NCBI RefSeq assembly: GCF_023272795.1
Contig: NZ_CP096829.1
Span: 4,898,001 to 4,962,000 of the forward strand
DNA: 64,000 nucleotides
Source: Flavobacterium humidisoli
Lineage (GTDB): Bacteria > Bacteroidota > Bacteroidia > Flavobacteriales > Flavobacteriaceae
Reading direction: 5' to 3'
Below are positions 1 to 9,588 of this stretch, one piece after another (position 1 is the stretch's first letter; each line of letters starts with the position of its first letter). The translations under genes and the position numbers were made by a program. The notes under the pieces were generated by a model. That model did not search any database. It was given only the letters and a program-made list of their open reading frames with translations, and was not told the DNA's origin.

Positions 1-14
1 AACGGGTAAAAAAA

Positions 15-37
15 AGAGGAAAACTAAGTTTTCCTCT
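15..37. terminator. Hairpin terminator at the left edge
   Basis: AGAGGAAAAC (15-24) and GTTTTCCTCT (28-37) form a perfect 10-bp stem with a 3-nt loop. A-rich sequence lies on the left and CTTTAAAA on the right, so it could work in either direction. It lies 160 nt beyond the stop of the minus-strand gene ending at 197, so it may serve that gene or a plus-strand gene ending left of the window. Confidence 0.6.
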
Positions 38-196
38 CTTTAAAAAAAATTATGAAAAAGTAAATAACCATTTACTACTGTACAGACATTCTAACTTTGT
101 CTGTTTATTGTAACGCTTACTAAGGTTTTAAAACTTATTAAAACGCGAGAAGTTTATACTTGCTCTTTTAAACTTTTTTATCATGCGTTTAACTGC

Positions 197-1849
197 TTAT
201 AATGCAGGAAACGGTATAACAATTGTACCTACAAACGCACCATCTTCATTATACAGCGGTACTGTAGTATCACCTGCTTTTACCCATGTACCCGAAAGAG
301 TAAAATCTAGGGCAACAATACTACCAGGAGTTGAAGTAATTCTACTTGAGTTAGTAAAAGTAACACCATTGGCTGTACCTTTAATAAAAACTGGTCCTTT
401 AGTATTTACTACAAATCCGGTTACTTGAATAGTCTTATCTAAAGGAATTGGCTTGTTAATATCTAAAAAATTAGTAAGTGTATTTATAGCATTACTGTCA
501 AGTGTTAATGTTGAAGACGAAAAAGTTGCCCAAGTTGTATAGAAACCAATTGCAAGTTCATTTGCACAAATAGGTGGACCGTAATTGTTAACAGAGCTTC
601 TGTATGTTACACCTTGACTCTGTGAGGCAGGATAGTCTACAATTCCTTTCCCTTGTAGAACAATTTCCTGAATACCTGTTTTTGTAAAAAAAGAACTATT
701 AGATAAAAATTGCAACCCAAATTTTTCCGATGCAAAAACGGGATAGTTAAAATCATATGGCCCTGGCTTAGTTACATTCACTAAAATTTTAATAGCACTT
801 TTAGAAACATCATCACCATTCATAAAAAAGTAAAAATTATCAACATAATGCATGCCTTCTAATTTAAAATCACAGCTTACTACTTGAAATTCTGCTACAG
901 AAGCCATTACCTGAACTTTTGCACTGCAACCCAAACTTGCACCTGTTTTATTCAACAAAGGTAAGATCACTAGTCCATTTGTAGCAGTATTCCAAGTAGG
1001 GTTTCCTGACTTAGCAGGTACAATAATTTCGTATGTTCCTTCATAAACTTCGCCGCTTCCTTCAAATGCAATACCGTTTACTGTATTGGTTTTAATATAA
1101 TATGTACCTGGTTTTGTCACTGTTACTTTTACTACTAATGCCTGATTGGAAAGCGGAATACCCTCTACAATATTGCCTTGCAATCCAGTAGTAGCACAAT
1201 TAATTGTAAAAGTTGCTTTATTATCTACTACCGTTGTGGTAAAATTTGCATTGGCAGTACAAACTGCTGCGCCTGTCATATCAAACAAATTGTACGTAAA
1301 AGTTCCTGATGCTGCTGGTACTCCTACCGCGGGAACTTTAATAAGCTGCGGTGTCGTGTTGGCTTCTGTAAAAACAGAGCTTAGATAAAAACGCACACCA
1401 TTTTTGGTTTCGCTGTAAAATGTAAAAGGTCCTGGTTTTTCTACTACTACAGATACTTCCATGTATTCGTTTTCGGTTACTGGTTTATCTGTAAAGTATG
1501 ATCCTTTAATGGCACTGCTTACACAATTATAAGTAAGCTTTGAGCCAGAAGCACTGCCAAGACAGTCTGACCATTTTGTGCCCAGCCATGTTTTGATACA
1601 GTTTTCGTCTGTATCGTAAATTACAAGTCCTTTTGACGCTGTCGTTAAGCTTGCCGCTTTCGTTGTCGCCTGTGCTGTTGTAAAACGTGGCGGCATAAAG
1701 CCTTTCGTTCCATTTTTAGAAACTACTTCTACCGCTGCATTGGCATCGCCTTTTTGCTTTCCGCCTATTACAACTGTTTCGTTTACTTGTGCAAAAGACT
1801 GCACCATAGTAAACATCATTATTATGAAAGTAAAAAATATTTTTTTCAT
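197..1849 (-). CDS. Secreted repeat protein, function unknown (550 aa)
   Basis: Residues 1-20 form a Sec signal peptide ending SFAQ, so the product is exported. Residues 22-95 resemble the head of many flavobacterial surface proteins, with a GTKGFMPPRF segment followed by a GLVIYDTDENC-WLGTKWSDC segment. The remainder is at least four degenerate units of about 105 aa. Each has a V-TKPG-(P/T)-(F/Y) strand, an (N)GV/I-F strand and a conserved Cys, which suggests an array of beta-sandwich modules. No recognisable type IX sorting domain is present; the C-terminus is GTIVIPFPAL. The gene follows the 393-aa gene on the same strand after a terminator-like hairpin. It belongs to a block of four large secreted proteins. 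I do not recognise a family with a defined function. Confidence 0.8.
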   Translation of the reverse strand: MKKIFFTFIIMMFTMVQSFAQVNETVVIGGKQKGDANAAVEVVSKNGTKGFMPPRFTTAQATTKAASLTTASKGLVIYDTDENCIKTWLGTKWSDCLGSASGSKLTYNCVSSAIKGSYFTDKPVTENEYMEVSVVVEKPGPFTFYSETKNGVRFYLSSVFTEANTTPQLIKVPAVGVPAASGTFTYNLFDMTGAAVCTANANFTTTVVDNKATFTINCATTGLQGNIVEGIPLSNQALVVKVTVTKPGTYYIKTNTVNGIAFEGSGEVYEGTYEIIVPAKSGNPTWNTATNGLVILPLLNKTGASLGCSAKVQVMASVAEFQVVSCDFKLEGMHYVDNFYFFMNGDDVSKSAIKILVNVTKPGPYDFNYPVFASEKFGLQFLSNSSFFTKTGIQEIVLQGKGIVDYPASQSQGVTYRSSVNNYGPPICANELAIGFYTTWATFSSSTLTLDSNAINTLTNFLDINKPIPLDKTIQVTGFVVNTKGPVFIKGTANGVTFTNSSRITSTPGSIVALDFTLSGTWVKAGDTTVPLYNEDGAFVGTIVIPFPAL

Positions 1850-1882
1850 TGTTATTTTTTTAAAAAAATTAAGTAAAATAAT

Positions 1883-1910
1883 AAACCGGCCTTACTTAAA
1901 AGGCCTGTTT
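1883..1910 (-). terminator. Hairpin between the 393-aa and 550-aa genes
   Basis: AAACCGGCCTT (1883-1893) pairs with AAGGCCTGTTT (1900-1910) with one mismatch and a 6-nt loop. It lies just past the stop of the minus-strand gene starting at 3110, so it is probably that gene's terminator. The minus-strand arm is followed by TTATTATTTTA rather than a clean T run. Confidence 0.6.
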
Positions 1911-1928
1911 AATTATATCATTAATTGA

Positions 1929-3110
1929 TTACATATTATATGTAATCACATACCAACTAGTACCATCTGATTGCAATGTCACTTTTGCACTTCCGGCAGT
2001 TGCTCCTTCAAAAATGCTTCCTGCTATATATGCCACTGAAACACTATCTGAGTAAATAACATTTGTATTGAATTTTACTGTTACTGGAGTTTTGCCATCT
2101 GCCAAGAGTGTATTAAATTGGTTGATTACTAGCAATCTTCCTTTGTTTGCCGTCGCATCTGGAAGTGTTATTGTAATATCGCTTCCTAAATTTCTGGCAA
2201 TAATGGTGTAATCTGTAGCGGTGACAGTGTAATTACTATTAATTATTTTTATTTCCATAACATTTGGTGCTACCGCTGCTTTCCATCCTACCACTCCTGC
2301 TGCGGTAGTTGTTAAAACTTCGCCAACATTTACAGATGGTTTAATATCTACTGATGCAGCAGCCAATGTTGCTCCTGTTCCGCTTACTTGTAAGACAGTG
2401 CTTGGTGTATTTGTTGTAAGATTTGCTTTTGTTGTAATATCTCCAGCATCTACTGCAGGTTTTTTCCATCCTACAACACCAGTTGCTGTTGTTGTCATTA
2501 CTTCTCCAACAGTTGCTGATGGTTTAATATCTACTGATGCAGCAGCCAATGTTGCTCCTGTTCCGCTTACCTGTAAAACAGTGCTTGGTGTATTTGTTGT
2601 AAGATTTGCTTTTGTTGTAATATCTCCAGCATCTACTGCAGGTTTTTTCCATCCTACAACACCCGTTGCTGTTGTTGTTAAAACTTCTCCCACATTTGCT
2701 GATGGTTTGATGTTTACAGATGCAGCTGCCAATGTTGCTCCAAGTCCATTAACTTCCAAAACAGTATTTGGTGTAGTAGATGAAAGGTCGTATTTTGTGA
2801 TCAGATTGGATGGTGCTATTTTACGCAGTACTCCGTTTGCATCTGCCACTACTATATCATCTGTGCTGGTTCCTGTTTGTAAACCTAAAATAGCTAAGGT
2901 ATAAGCACTCGTTGTTGTTAAAATTGAAGGTTTTGTTAAGGCTCCCCCTAACTGAATATTACCGCTGGTAATTGTTAAACCATTGTCTGCTGTGCCAGGG
3001 GCGCCAGGGTAGAAAGTTACTTTTTTCCCATTTGGAGTAACAACGGTTTCGGTCTGCGCCATCATAAATCCTGATTGGATAAATAACAACATGCATATTA
3101 TTTTTTTCAT
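1929..3110 (-). CDS. Secreted protein with 61-aa tandem repeats (393 aa)
   Basis: A signal peptide (residues 1-18, ending MMAQ) is followed by a segment TPNGKKVTFYPGAPGTADNG typical of flavobacterial fibre-like surface proteins. The middle (about residues 105-280) is a near-perfect tandem repeat of 61 aa, with two copies spaced exactly 183 bp plus a third partial copy. Each unit contains STVLQVSGTGATLAAASVDI and EV(L/M)TTTA-GVVGWK. The C-terminal 110 residues (MEIKIINSNYTVTATDYTII onward) look like a beta-rich cap common at the end of such proteins. There is no visible type IX sorting domain. It sits between the collagen-like gene and the 550-aa gene, all on the minus strand. I infer a surface or fibre component; the function is unknown. 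Confidence 0.8.
   Translation of the reverse strand: MKKIICMLLFIQSGFMMAQTETVVTPNGKKVTFYPGAPGTADNGLTITSGNIQLGGALTKPSILTTTSAYTLAILGLQTGTSTDDIVVADANGVLRKIAPSNLITKYDLSSTTPNTVLEVNGLGATLAAASVNIKPSANVGEVLTTTATGVVGWKKPAVDAGDITTKANLTTNTPSTVLQVSGTGATLAAASVDIKPSATVGEVMTTTATGVVGWKKPAVDAGDITTKANLTTNTPSTVLQVSGTGATLAAASVDIKPSVNVGEVLTTTAAGVVGWKAAVAPNVMEIKIINSNYTVTATDYTIIARNLGSDITITLPDATANKGRLLVINQFNTLLADGKTPVTVKFNTNVIYSDSVSVAYIAGSIFEGATAGSAKVTLQSDGTSWYVITYNM
2300..2760 (-). repeat. 183-bp tandem repeat inside the 393-aa gene
   Basis: The segment around 2397-2520 recurs at 2580-2703, an offset of 183 bp (61 codons), with very few differences, and further diverged copies lie on each side. The period is a whole number of codons, so copy-number change keeps the frame. 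Confidence 0.8.
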
Positions 3111-3145
3111 ATTTAGTTCTTATGAGTTTTTATAATTTACTTATT

Positions 3146-3186
3146 TGAAGGCCGCACACTCTTTTTAATTAGAGTGCGCAGCTTCA
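3146..3186 (-). terminator. Imperfect hairpin after the collagen-like gene
   Basis: TTGAAG..CGCACACTCT (3145-3161) and AGAGTGCG..GCTTCAA (3171-3187) form an interrupted stem around a TTTTAATT loop. It lies directly past the stop of the 2103-aa gene. The expected T run on the minus strand is poor, so it may be an RNA-stabilising hairpin rather than a true terminator. Confidence 0.45.
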
Positions 3187-3200
3187 AAAAAAAACTGTTT

Positions 3201-6200
3201 TTATTTTAAATAATCAATCATTACATTATCATTAGCCATTAATACATATGAACCATTATTGGCAGGGATGTAAGTAACTGTCTTACCACTAACAGAAATA
3301 GCATCTTTATCGATACGCACCCCATTGATATACAATTTCACTTTAGAAAGCGCAGAAGGTACTGCTGATAATTCAAAACTACTATCACCTGCGGCAGCTG
3401 TAAATTCATCTATTGCTTGTTGAGGAACAATAGCATTTACCACATATGCATCGTCATCAGTACCTGCTCCAGTAATCACAATGTTTGCACCTTGAGTTAC
3501 TTTACCGCCTACTCCGTCAGCTCCAGTTGCTCCTTTTGCTCCGGCAGTTCCAGTTGCACCTTTTAATCCATCTAAGAATTCAGTAAGTGTTTTACCGTCG
3601 TTTCCAGGAATGCCTTTCCAGATTTCATATGCTGATGCTCCAGTTGCTCCGGTTGCTCCGTCCGTTCCAGTTGTTCCTTTCAGTCCGTCTAAGAATTCTG
3701 TAAGCGTTTTTCCGTCGTTTCCAGGAAGACCTTTCCAGATTTCATATGCTGATGCTCCGGTTGCTCCGGTCGCTCCATTAATTCCGTCTGCTCCGGTTGC
3801 TCCTTTAATACCATCTAGGAATTCAGTAAGCGTTTTGCCGTCATTTCCAGGAAGCCCTTTCCAGATTTCGTATGCAGATGCTCCTGTTGCTCCAGTCGCT
3901 CCTTTAATACCATCTAGGAATTCAGTAAGCGTTTTGCCGTCATTTCCAGGAAGACCTTTCCAGATTTCATATGCTGATGCTCCTGTTGCTCCAGTCGCTC
4001 CATTAATTCCGTCTGCTCCGGTTGCTCCTTTTAATCCATCTAAGAATTCAGTAAGCGTTTTTCCGTCGTTTCCAGGAAGACCTTTCCAGATTTCATATGC
4101 TGATAGTCCAGTTGCTCCGTTTACTCCGTCTGCTCCTGTAGCACCTTTCAGTCCGTCAAGATATTCAGTAAGTGTTTTTCCGTCGTTTCCAGGAAGACCC
4201 TGCCAGATTTCATATGCTGATGCTCCTGTTGCTCCAGTTGCTCCTTTAATTCCGTCTAGGAATTCCTCATATGTTTTTCCATCGTTGCCAGGAAGTGCTT
4301 TCCACTCTTCGTATGCTGATGCTCCCGTTGCTCCGGTTGCTCCTTTAATTCCGTCTAGGAATTCAGTAAGCGTTCTGCCGTCGTTTCCAGGAAGACCCTG
4401 CCAGATTTCATATGCTGATGCTCCTGTTGCTCCAGTTGCTCCTTTAATTCCGTCTAGGAATTCCTCATATGTTTTTCCATCGTTGCCAGGAAGTGCTTTC
4501 CACTCTTCGTATGCTGATGCTCCCGTTGCTCCGGTTGCTCCTTTAATTCCGTCTAGGAATTCAGTAAGCGTTCTGCCGTCGTTGCCAGGAAGACCCTGCC
4601 AGATTTCATATGCTGATGCTCCCGTTGCTCCGGTTGCTCCTTTAATTCCGTCTAGGAATTCAGTAAGCGTTCTGCCGTCGTTTCCAGGAAGACCCTGCCA
4701 GATTTCATATGCTGATGCTCCGGTTGCTCCGGTTGCTCCTTTAATTCCGTCTAGGAATTCAGTAAGCGTTCTGCCGTCGTTGCCAGGAAGACCCTGCCAG
4801 ATTTCGTATGCTGATGCTCCCGTTGCTCCGGTCGCTCCATTAATTCCGTCTGCTCCGGTTGCTCCTTTAATACCATCTAGGAATTCAGTAAGCGTTTTGC
4901 CGTCATTTCCAGGAAGCCCTTTCCAGATTTCGTATGCAGATGCTCCTGTTGCTCCAGTCGCTCCTTTAATACCATCTAGGAATTCAGTAAGCGTTTTGCC
5001 GTCATTTCCAGGAAGACCTTTCCAGATTTCATATGCTGATGCTCCTGTTGCTCCAGTCGCTCCATTAATTCCGTCTGCTCCGGTTGCTCCTTTTAATCCA
5101 TCTAAGAATTCAGTAAGCGTTTTTCCGTCGTTTCCAGGAAGACCTTTCCAGATTTCATATGCTGATAGTCCAGTTGCTCCGTTTACTCCGTCTGCTCCTG
5201 TAGCACCTTTCAGTCCGTCAAGATATTCAGTAAGTGTTTTTCCGTCGTTTCCAGGAAGACCCTGCCAGATTTCATATGCTGATGCTCCCGTTGCTCCGGT
5301 TGCTCCTTTAATTCCATCTAAGAATTCCTCATATGTTTTACCATCATTGCCAGGAAGACCCTGCCAGATTTCATATGCTGATGCTCCTGTTGCTCCAGTT
5401 GCTCCTTTAATTCCGTCTAGGAATTCCTCATATGTTTTTCCATCGTTGCCAGGAAGTGCTTTCCACTCTTCGTATGCTGATGCTCCCGTTGCTCCGGTTG
5501 CTCCTTTAATTCCGTCTAGGAATTCAGTAAGCGTTCTGCCGTCGTTGCCAGGAAGACCCTGCCAGATTTCGTATGCTGATGCTCCCGTTGCTCCGGTTGC
5601 TCCTTTAATTCCGTCTAGGAATTCAGTAAGCGTTCTGCCGTCGTTTCCAGGAAGACCCTGCCAGATTTCATATGCTGATGCTCCTGTTGCTCCAGTTGCT
5701 CCTTTAATTCCGTCTAGGAATTCCTCATATGTTTTTCCATCGTTGCCAGGAAGTGCTTTCCACTCTTCGTATGCTGATGCTCCCGTTGCTCCGGTGGCTC
5801 CTTTAATTCCGTCTAGGAATTCAGTAAGCGTTCTGCCGTCGTTGCCAGGAAGACCCTGCCAGATTTCATATGCTGATGCTCCTGTTGCTCCAGTTGCTCC
5901 TTTAATTCCGTCTAGGAATTCCTCATATGTTTTTCCATCGTTGCCAGGAAGTGCTTTCCACTCTTCGTATGCTGATGCTCCCGTTGCTCCAGTCGCTCCT
6001 TTAATTCCGTCTAGGAATTCAGTAAGCGTTCTGCCGTCGTTGCCAGGAAGACCCTGCCAGATTTCATATGCTGATGCTCCCGTTGCTCCGGTTGCTCCTT
6101 TAATTCCGTCTAGGAATTCCTCATATGTTTTTCCATCGTTGCCAGGAAGTGCTTTCCACTCTTCGTATACTGAATCTCCTTTATCTCCTTTCTCTCCTTT

Positions 6201-9200
6201 ATTGCCACTTACTTTTACCCATTCTCCTGTCTCAGGATCTTTAACATAAACATAACCAGTTTTACTATCAATCCATACCGTAGCGTTTGATGGTGCACTT
6301 ACACCGTCGATTCCAGGTACTCCAGGACCTCCAGCTATACCGTCTGAACCGTCAAGACCATTAATCTTAACCCAGTCAGCTGTTCTGTCTCTCCATGCAT
6401 CATCTCTGCCCTTAACCGTTTTATCTGTTCCAACGTAAGCATAAATATCTCCGTTTGGTGCTTTTATGATTGCATCAAGGGTAGTGATTGAACCAGCTGT
6501 TCCAGGTGCTCCATTAGCTCCAGGAATACCATTTTCTCCGTTTAATCCGTTGATTTTAACCCAGTCTGCTGTTCTGTCTTTCCAGGCCTGATCACGTCCG
6601 TCAACTGTTTTATCTGTGCCAACGTAGGCATAAATATCTCCTTTAGGATCTTTTACAATCGCATCAAGGGTAGTGATTGAACCCGCTGTACCAGGAGAAC
6701 CGTTTACACCTGGAATACCGTCATTACCTGTTACTTTCACCCATTTTCCTGTTGCAGGATCTTTAACATAAACGTAACCTGTTTTGCTATCAACCCATAC
6801 AGTAGCGTTTGATGGCGCACTTACACCGTCGATTCCAGGTATACCAGGACCTCCGGCAATACCGTCTGATCCGTCAAGACCATTGATTTTAACCCAGTCA
6901 GCTGTTCTGTCTTTCCAGGCCTGATCGCGTCCGTCAACTGTTTTATCTGTGCCAACGTAAGCGTAAATATCTCCGTTTGGTGCTTTTATGATCGCGTCAA
7001 GGGTAGTAATTGAACCAGCTGTTCCAGGTGCTCCATTGGCTCCAGGAATACCATTAGCTCCATTCAATCCGTTGATTTTAACCCAGTCTGCTGTTCTGTC
7101 CTTCCAAGCCTGATCGCGTCCGTCAACTGTTTTATCTGTACCAACGTAGGCATAAATATCTCCGTTTGGTGCTTTTATGATTGCGTCAAGGGTAGTGATT
7201 GAACCAGCTGTTCCAGGTGCTCCATTAGCTCCAGGAATACCATTGGCTCCATTCAATCCGTTGATTTTAACCCAGTCTGCTGTTCTGTCTTTCCAGGCCT
7301 GATCGCGTCCGTCAACTGTTTTATCTGTTCCAACGTAGGCATAAATATCTCCTTTAGGATCTTTTACAATCGCATCAAGGGTAGTGATTGAACCCGCTGT
7401 ACCAGGAGAACCGTTTACACCTGGAATACCGTCATTACCTGTTACTTTCACCCATTTTCCTGTTGCAGGATCTTTAACATAAACGTAACCTGTTTTGCTA
7501 TCAACCCATACTGTAGCGTTTGATGGTGCACTTACACCGTCGATTCCAGGTACTCCAGGACCTCCAGCTATACCATCTGAACCGTCAAGACCATTAATCT
7601 TAACCCAATCAGCTGTTCTGTCTCTCCATGCATCATCTCTACCCTTAATCGTTTTATCTTTACCAATGTAGGCATAAATATCTCCTTTAGGATCTACTAC
7701 AATCGCATCAAGGGTAGTGATTGAACCCGCTGTACCAGGAGAACCGTTTACACCTGGAATACCGTCAATTCCATCTTCACCATTTAATGGAACCCACTTG
7801 GTGTTATCCTTAGGATCTCTAACATATACAATACCTGATGAATAATCAATATACATTTGTATTGTACCGTCTAATCCTTTAGTTCCAGGCAGACCATTTC
7901 CTCCGCTGATTCCATTTTTACCGTCGATTCCGTTTTTACCATTAATTAATATCCAGTTCGCAGGATCTTTAGAATCTGTATCTGGTTTTAAAATATAGAC
8001 GTCACCTGTCGAATTATCTACATAAATTGTAGCATCAGCTGGGATATTAACTCCTGGTGTTCCAGGTGCTCCATTTCCTCCTGCTGCTCCGTCTTTACCG
8101 TTTAATGGCACCCATTTGGTGTTATCCTTAGGATCTCTAACGTATACAGTTCCTGTAGAATAATCAATATACATTTGAATTGTACCATCTAATCCTTTAG
8201 TTCCAGGCAGACCATTTCCTCCAATGATTCCATTTTTACCATCGATTCCGTTTTTACCATTAATTGGCAGCCAGTTCGCAGGATCTTTAGGATCTGTATC
8301 TGGTTTTAAAACATATACAGTACCTGTTGAATTATCTATATAAATAGTCGCATAAGATGGAATGCTTACACCTGGTGCTCCCGGTGCGCCGTCGCCTCCA
8401 GTAATACCATCTTTTCCATTATTTCCATCTTTACCATTTATTGGGATCCAGTTAGAAGGATCTTGAGAATCTGTACCTGGTTTTAAAATATAAACATCTC
8501 CTGTTGAATTATCTACGTAAATAGAAGCATCGGCTGGGATATTAACTCCTGGTGCTCCAGGCGCTCCATTACCTCCTGCTGCTCCATCTTTACCGTTTAA
8601 TGGAACCCATTTGCTATTATCTTTAGGATCTCTTACATATACAACACCTGTTGAATAATCAATATAAATTTGGATTGAACCGTCTAATCCTTTAGTTCCA
8701 GGCAGACCATTTCCTCCATTGATTCCATTTTTACCATCGATTCCGTTTTTACCATTAATTGGAATCCAGTTAGCAGGATCTTGAGAATCTGTACCTGGTT
8801 TTAAAATATAAACATCTCCTGTTGAATTATCTACGTAAATAGAAGCATCGGCTGGGATATTAACTCCTGGTGCTCCAGGCGCTCCATTACCTCCTGCTGC
8901 TCCATCTTTACCGTTTAATGGAACCCATTTGGTATTATCTTTTGGATCTCTTACATATACAATGCCTGTTGTATAATCAATATACATTTGGATTGTAGCA
9001 TCCAGTCCTTTAGTTCCAGGCAGACCATTTCCTCCATTGATTCCGTTTCTACCGTCGATTCCGTTTTTGCCGTTAATTGCAGTCCATGTTCCATCAGGGT
9101 TTTGAACATATACGTTCCCTGTCGAATTGTCTGTGTAAAAAGTTACACCTTCACCTGGATAGCCTGGGTCTCCTTTTATACCTGGAGCACCATTGCCACC

Positions 9201-9512
9201 TGCAATACCACTTGCTTCACCAGAAACCGCAAGTCTATGCCATCTGTCTATATACCAGTAGTAGTAGCCCGGCTTTATATCAGAACCTGATGCTGTATTA
9301 TATAACAGTAAGCTATCTATATTACCATCTGACATTGTTGTAGTGTCTGTTGAACTTGTTAAAGCAACTCTCGGAATTAATATACCTTTATTTGTCGCAA
9401 AAACTTCCAGCTGTGCTGAATAACTGGTTGGATCCTTTTTACCTACAACTACCTGAGAGTAAGCAGAGAAACTACCCAAAACAAATAGTAAAGGAAGTAA
9501 TCTATTCTTCAT
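3201..9512 (-). CDS. Giant collagen-like repeat surface protein (2103 aa)
   Basis: The signal peptide (residues 1-19, ending AYSQ) is followed by a head module (about 20-115) with LEVFATNKGILIPRVAL and GYYYWYIDRWHRL, typical of flavobacterial surface proteins. Residues 120-1110 alternate runs of G-X-Y triplets (such as GKNGIDGKNGINGGNG) with short beta modules of the types IYVDNSTGDVYILKP and VWVDSKTGYVYVKDP. Residues 1110-2010 are about 25 copies of a 33-aa unit, SAYEIWQGLPGNDGRT plus LTEFLDGIKG followed by ATGATGA triplets. The last 75 residues form a cap (KVKLYINGVRIDKD, YIPANNGSY). I infer a long filamentous cell-surface or matrix protein. The G-X-Y runs are short and interrupted, so a continuous triple helix is unlikely. 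No known type IX sorting domain is visible. Confidence 0.85.
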   Translation of the reverse strand: MKNRLLPLLFVLGSFSAYSQVVVGKKDPTSYSAQLEVFATNKGILIPRVALTSSTDTTTMSDGNIDSLLLYNTASGSDIKPGYYYWYIDRWHRLAVSGEASGIAGGNGAPGIKGDPGYPGEGVTFYTDNSTGNVYVQNPDGTWTAINGKNGIDGRNGINGGNGLPGTKGLDATIQMYIDYTTGIVYVRDPKDNTKWVPLNGKDGAAGGNGAPGAPGVNIPADASIYVDNSTGDVYILKPGTDSQDPANWIPINGKNGIDGKNGINGGNGLPGTKGLDGSIQIYIDYSTGVVYVRDPKDNSKWVPLNGKDGAAGGNGAPGAPGVNIPADASIYVDNSTGDVYILKPGTDSQDPSNWIPINGKDGNNGKDGITGGDGAPGAPGVSIPSYATIYIDNSTGTVYVLKPDTDPKDPANWLPINGKNGIDGKNGIIGGNGLPGTKGLDGTIQMYIDYSTGTVYVRDPKDNTKWVPLNGKDGAAGGNGAPGTPGVNIPADATIYVDNSTGDVYILKPDTDSKDPANWILINGKNGIDGKNGISGGNGLPGTKGLDGTIQMYIDYSSGIVYVRDPKDNTKWVPLNGEDGIDGIPGVNGSPGTAGSITTLDAIVVDPKGDIYAYIGKDKTIKGRDDAWRDRTADWVKINGLDGSDGIAGGPGVPGIDGVSAPSNATVWVDSKTGYVYVKDPATGKWVKVTGNDGIPGVNGSPGTAGSITTLDAIVKDPKGDIYAYVGTDKTVDGRDQAWKDRTADWVKINGLNGANGIPGANGAPGTAGSITTLDAIIKAPNGDIYAYVGTDKTVDGRDQAWKDRTADWVKINGLNGANGIPGANGAPGTAGSITTLDAIIKAPNGDIYAYVGTDKTVDGRDQAWKDRTADWVKINGLDGSDGIAGGPGIPGIDGVSAPSNATVWVDSKTGYVYVKDPATGKWVKVTGNDGIPGVNGSPGTAGSITTLDAIVKDPKGDIYAYVGTDKTVDGRDQAWKDRTADWVKINGLNGENGIPGANGAPGTAGSITTLDAIIKAPNGDIYAYVGTDKTVKGRDDAWRDRTADWVKINGLDGSDGIAGGPGVPGIDGVSAPSNATVWIDSKTGYVYVKDPETGEWVKVSGNKGEKGDKGDSVYEEWKALPGNDGKTYEEFLDGIKGATGATGASAYEIWQGLPGNDGRTLTEFLDGIKGATGATGASAYEEWKALPGNDGKTYEEFLDGIKGATGATGASAYEIWQGLPGNDGRTLTEFLDGIKGATGATGASAYEEWKALPGNDGKTYEEFLDGIKGATGATGASAYEIWQGLPGNDGRTLTEFLDGIKGATGATGASAYEIWQGLPGNDGRTLTEFLDGIKGATGATGASAYEEWKALPGNDGKTYEEFLDGIKGATGATGASAYEIWQGLPGNDGKTYEEFLDGIKGATGATGASAYEIWQGLPGNDGKTLTEYLDGLKGATGADGVNGATGLSAYEIWKGLPGNDGKTLTEFLDGLKGATGADGINGATGATGASAYEIWKGLPGNDGKTLTEFLDGIKGATGATGASAYEIWKGLPGNDGKTLTEFLDGIKGATGADGINGATGATGASAYEIWQGLPGNDGRTLTEFLDGIKGATGATGASAYEIWQGLPGNDGRTLTEFLDGIKGATGATGASAYEIWQGLPGNDGRTLTEFLDGIKGATGATGASAYEEWKALPGNDGKTYEEFLDGIKGATGATGASAYEIWQGLPGNDGRTLTEFLDGIKGATGATGASAYEEWKALPGNDGKTYEEFLDGIKGATGATGASAYEIWQGLPGNDGKTLTEYLDGLKGATGADGVNGATGLSAYEIWKGLPGNDGKTLTEFLDGLKGATGADGINGATGATGASAYEIWKGLPGNDGKTLTEFLDGIKGATGATGASAYEIWKGLPGNDGKTLTEFLDGIKGATGADGINGATGATGASAYEIWKGLPGNDGKTLTEFLDGLKGTTGTDGATGATGASAYEIWKGIPGNDGKTLTEFLDGLKGATGTAGAKGATGADGVGGKVTQGANIVITGAGTDDDAYVVNAIVPQQAIDEFTAAAGDSSFELSAVPSALSKVKLYINGVRIDKDAISVSGKTVTYIPANNGSYVLMANDNVMIDYLK
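3540..6170 (-). repeat. 99-bp repeat array in the collagen-like gene
   Basis: Roughly 25 tandem units of 99 bp (33 codons), some lengthened by extra GADGINGAT triplets. Two main variants alternate: AYEIWQGLPGNDGRTLTEFL and AYEEWKALPGNDGKTYEEFL. A higher-order block of about 480 bp (near 3775-4260) is repeated almost exactly at an offset of 1062 bp (near 4837-5322). Confidence 0.9.
6200..9120 (-). repeat. Second repeat zone with longer modules in the collagen-like gene
   Basis: Longer units combine a G-X-Y stretch with a 30-45 aa beta module. One family carries SITTLDAI..DIYAYVGTDKTV..DRTADWVKING and the other DNSTGDVYILKP..DPANWIPING. Neighbouring copies differ by only a few bases, for example those around 6440-6600 and 6970-7300. 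Confidence 0.8.
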
Positions 9513-9561
9513 AAGATTGAATCATTAATTTGTTATTAAATTATTTCAATTGGCAAGACAA

Positions 9562-9588
9562 CAAAAGTGGTAGTAAATCAATATCAAA
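9562..9588 (-). promoter_or_regulatory. Probable promoter of the collagen-like gene
   Basis: On the minus strand CACTTTTG (complement of 9562-9569) matches TAnnTTTG except for the first base. A TTTG (complement of 9585-9588) lies upstream at the spacing expected of the -33 element. The start codon at 9512 is about 50 nt downstream. Confidence 0.45.

Noticed and set aside
3540..6170. Regular direct repeats that could suggest a CRISPR array
   Set aside because: The units are 99 bp, contiguous, coding in frame and without unique spacers of constant length; no cas gene is present.
3610..6249. An 879-aa open frame on the plus strand, opposite the collagen-like gene
   Set aside because: It exists only because the 99-bp repeat lacks stops in this antisense frame. 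The product is a Pro/Ser/Val-rich repeat with no signal or domain, and the minus-strand frame explains the region.
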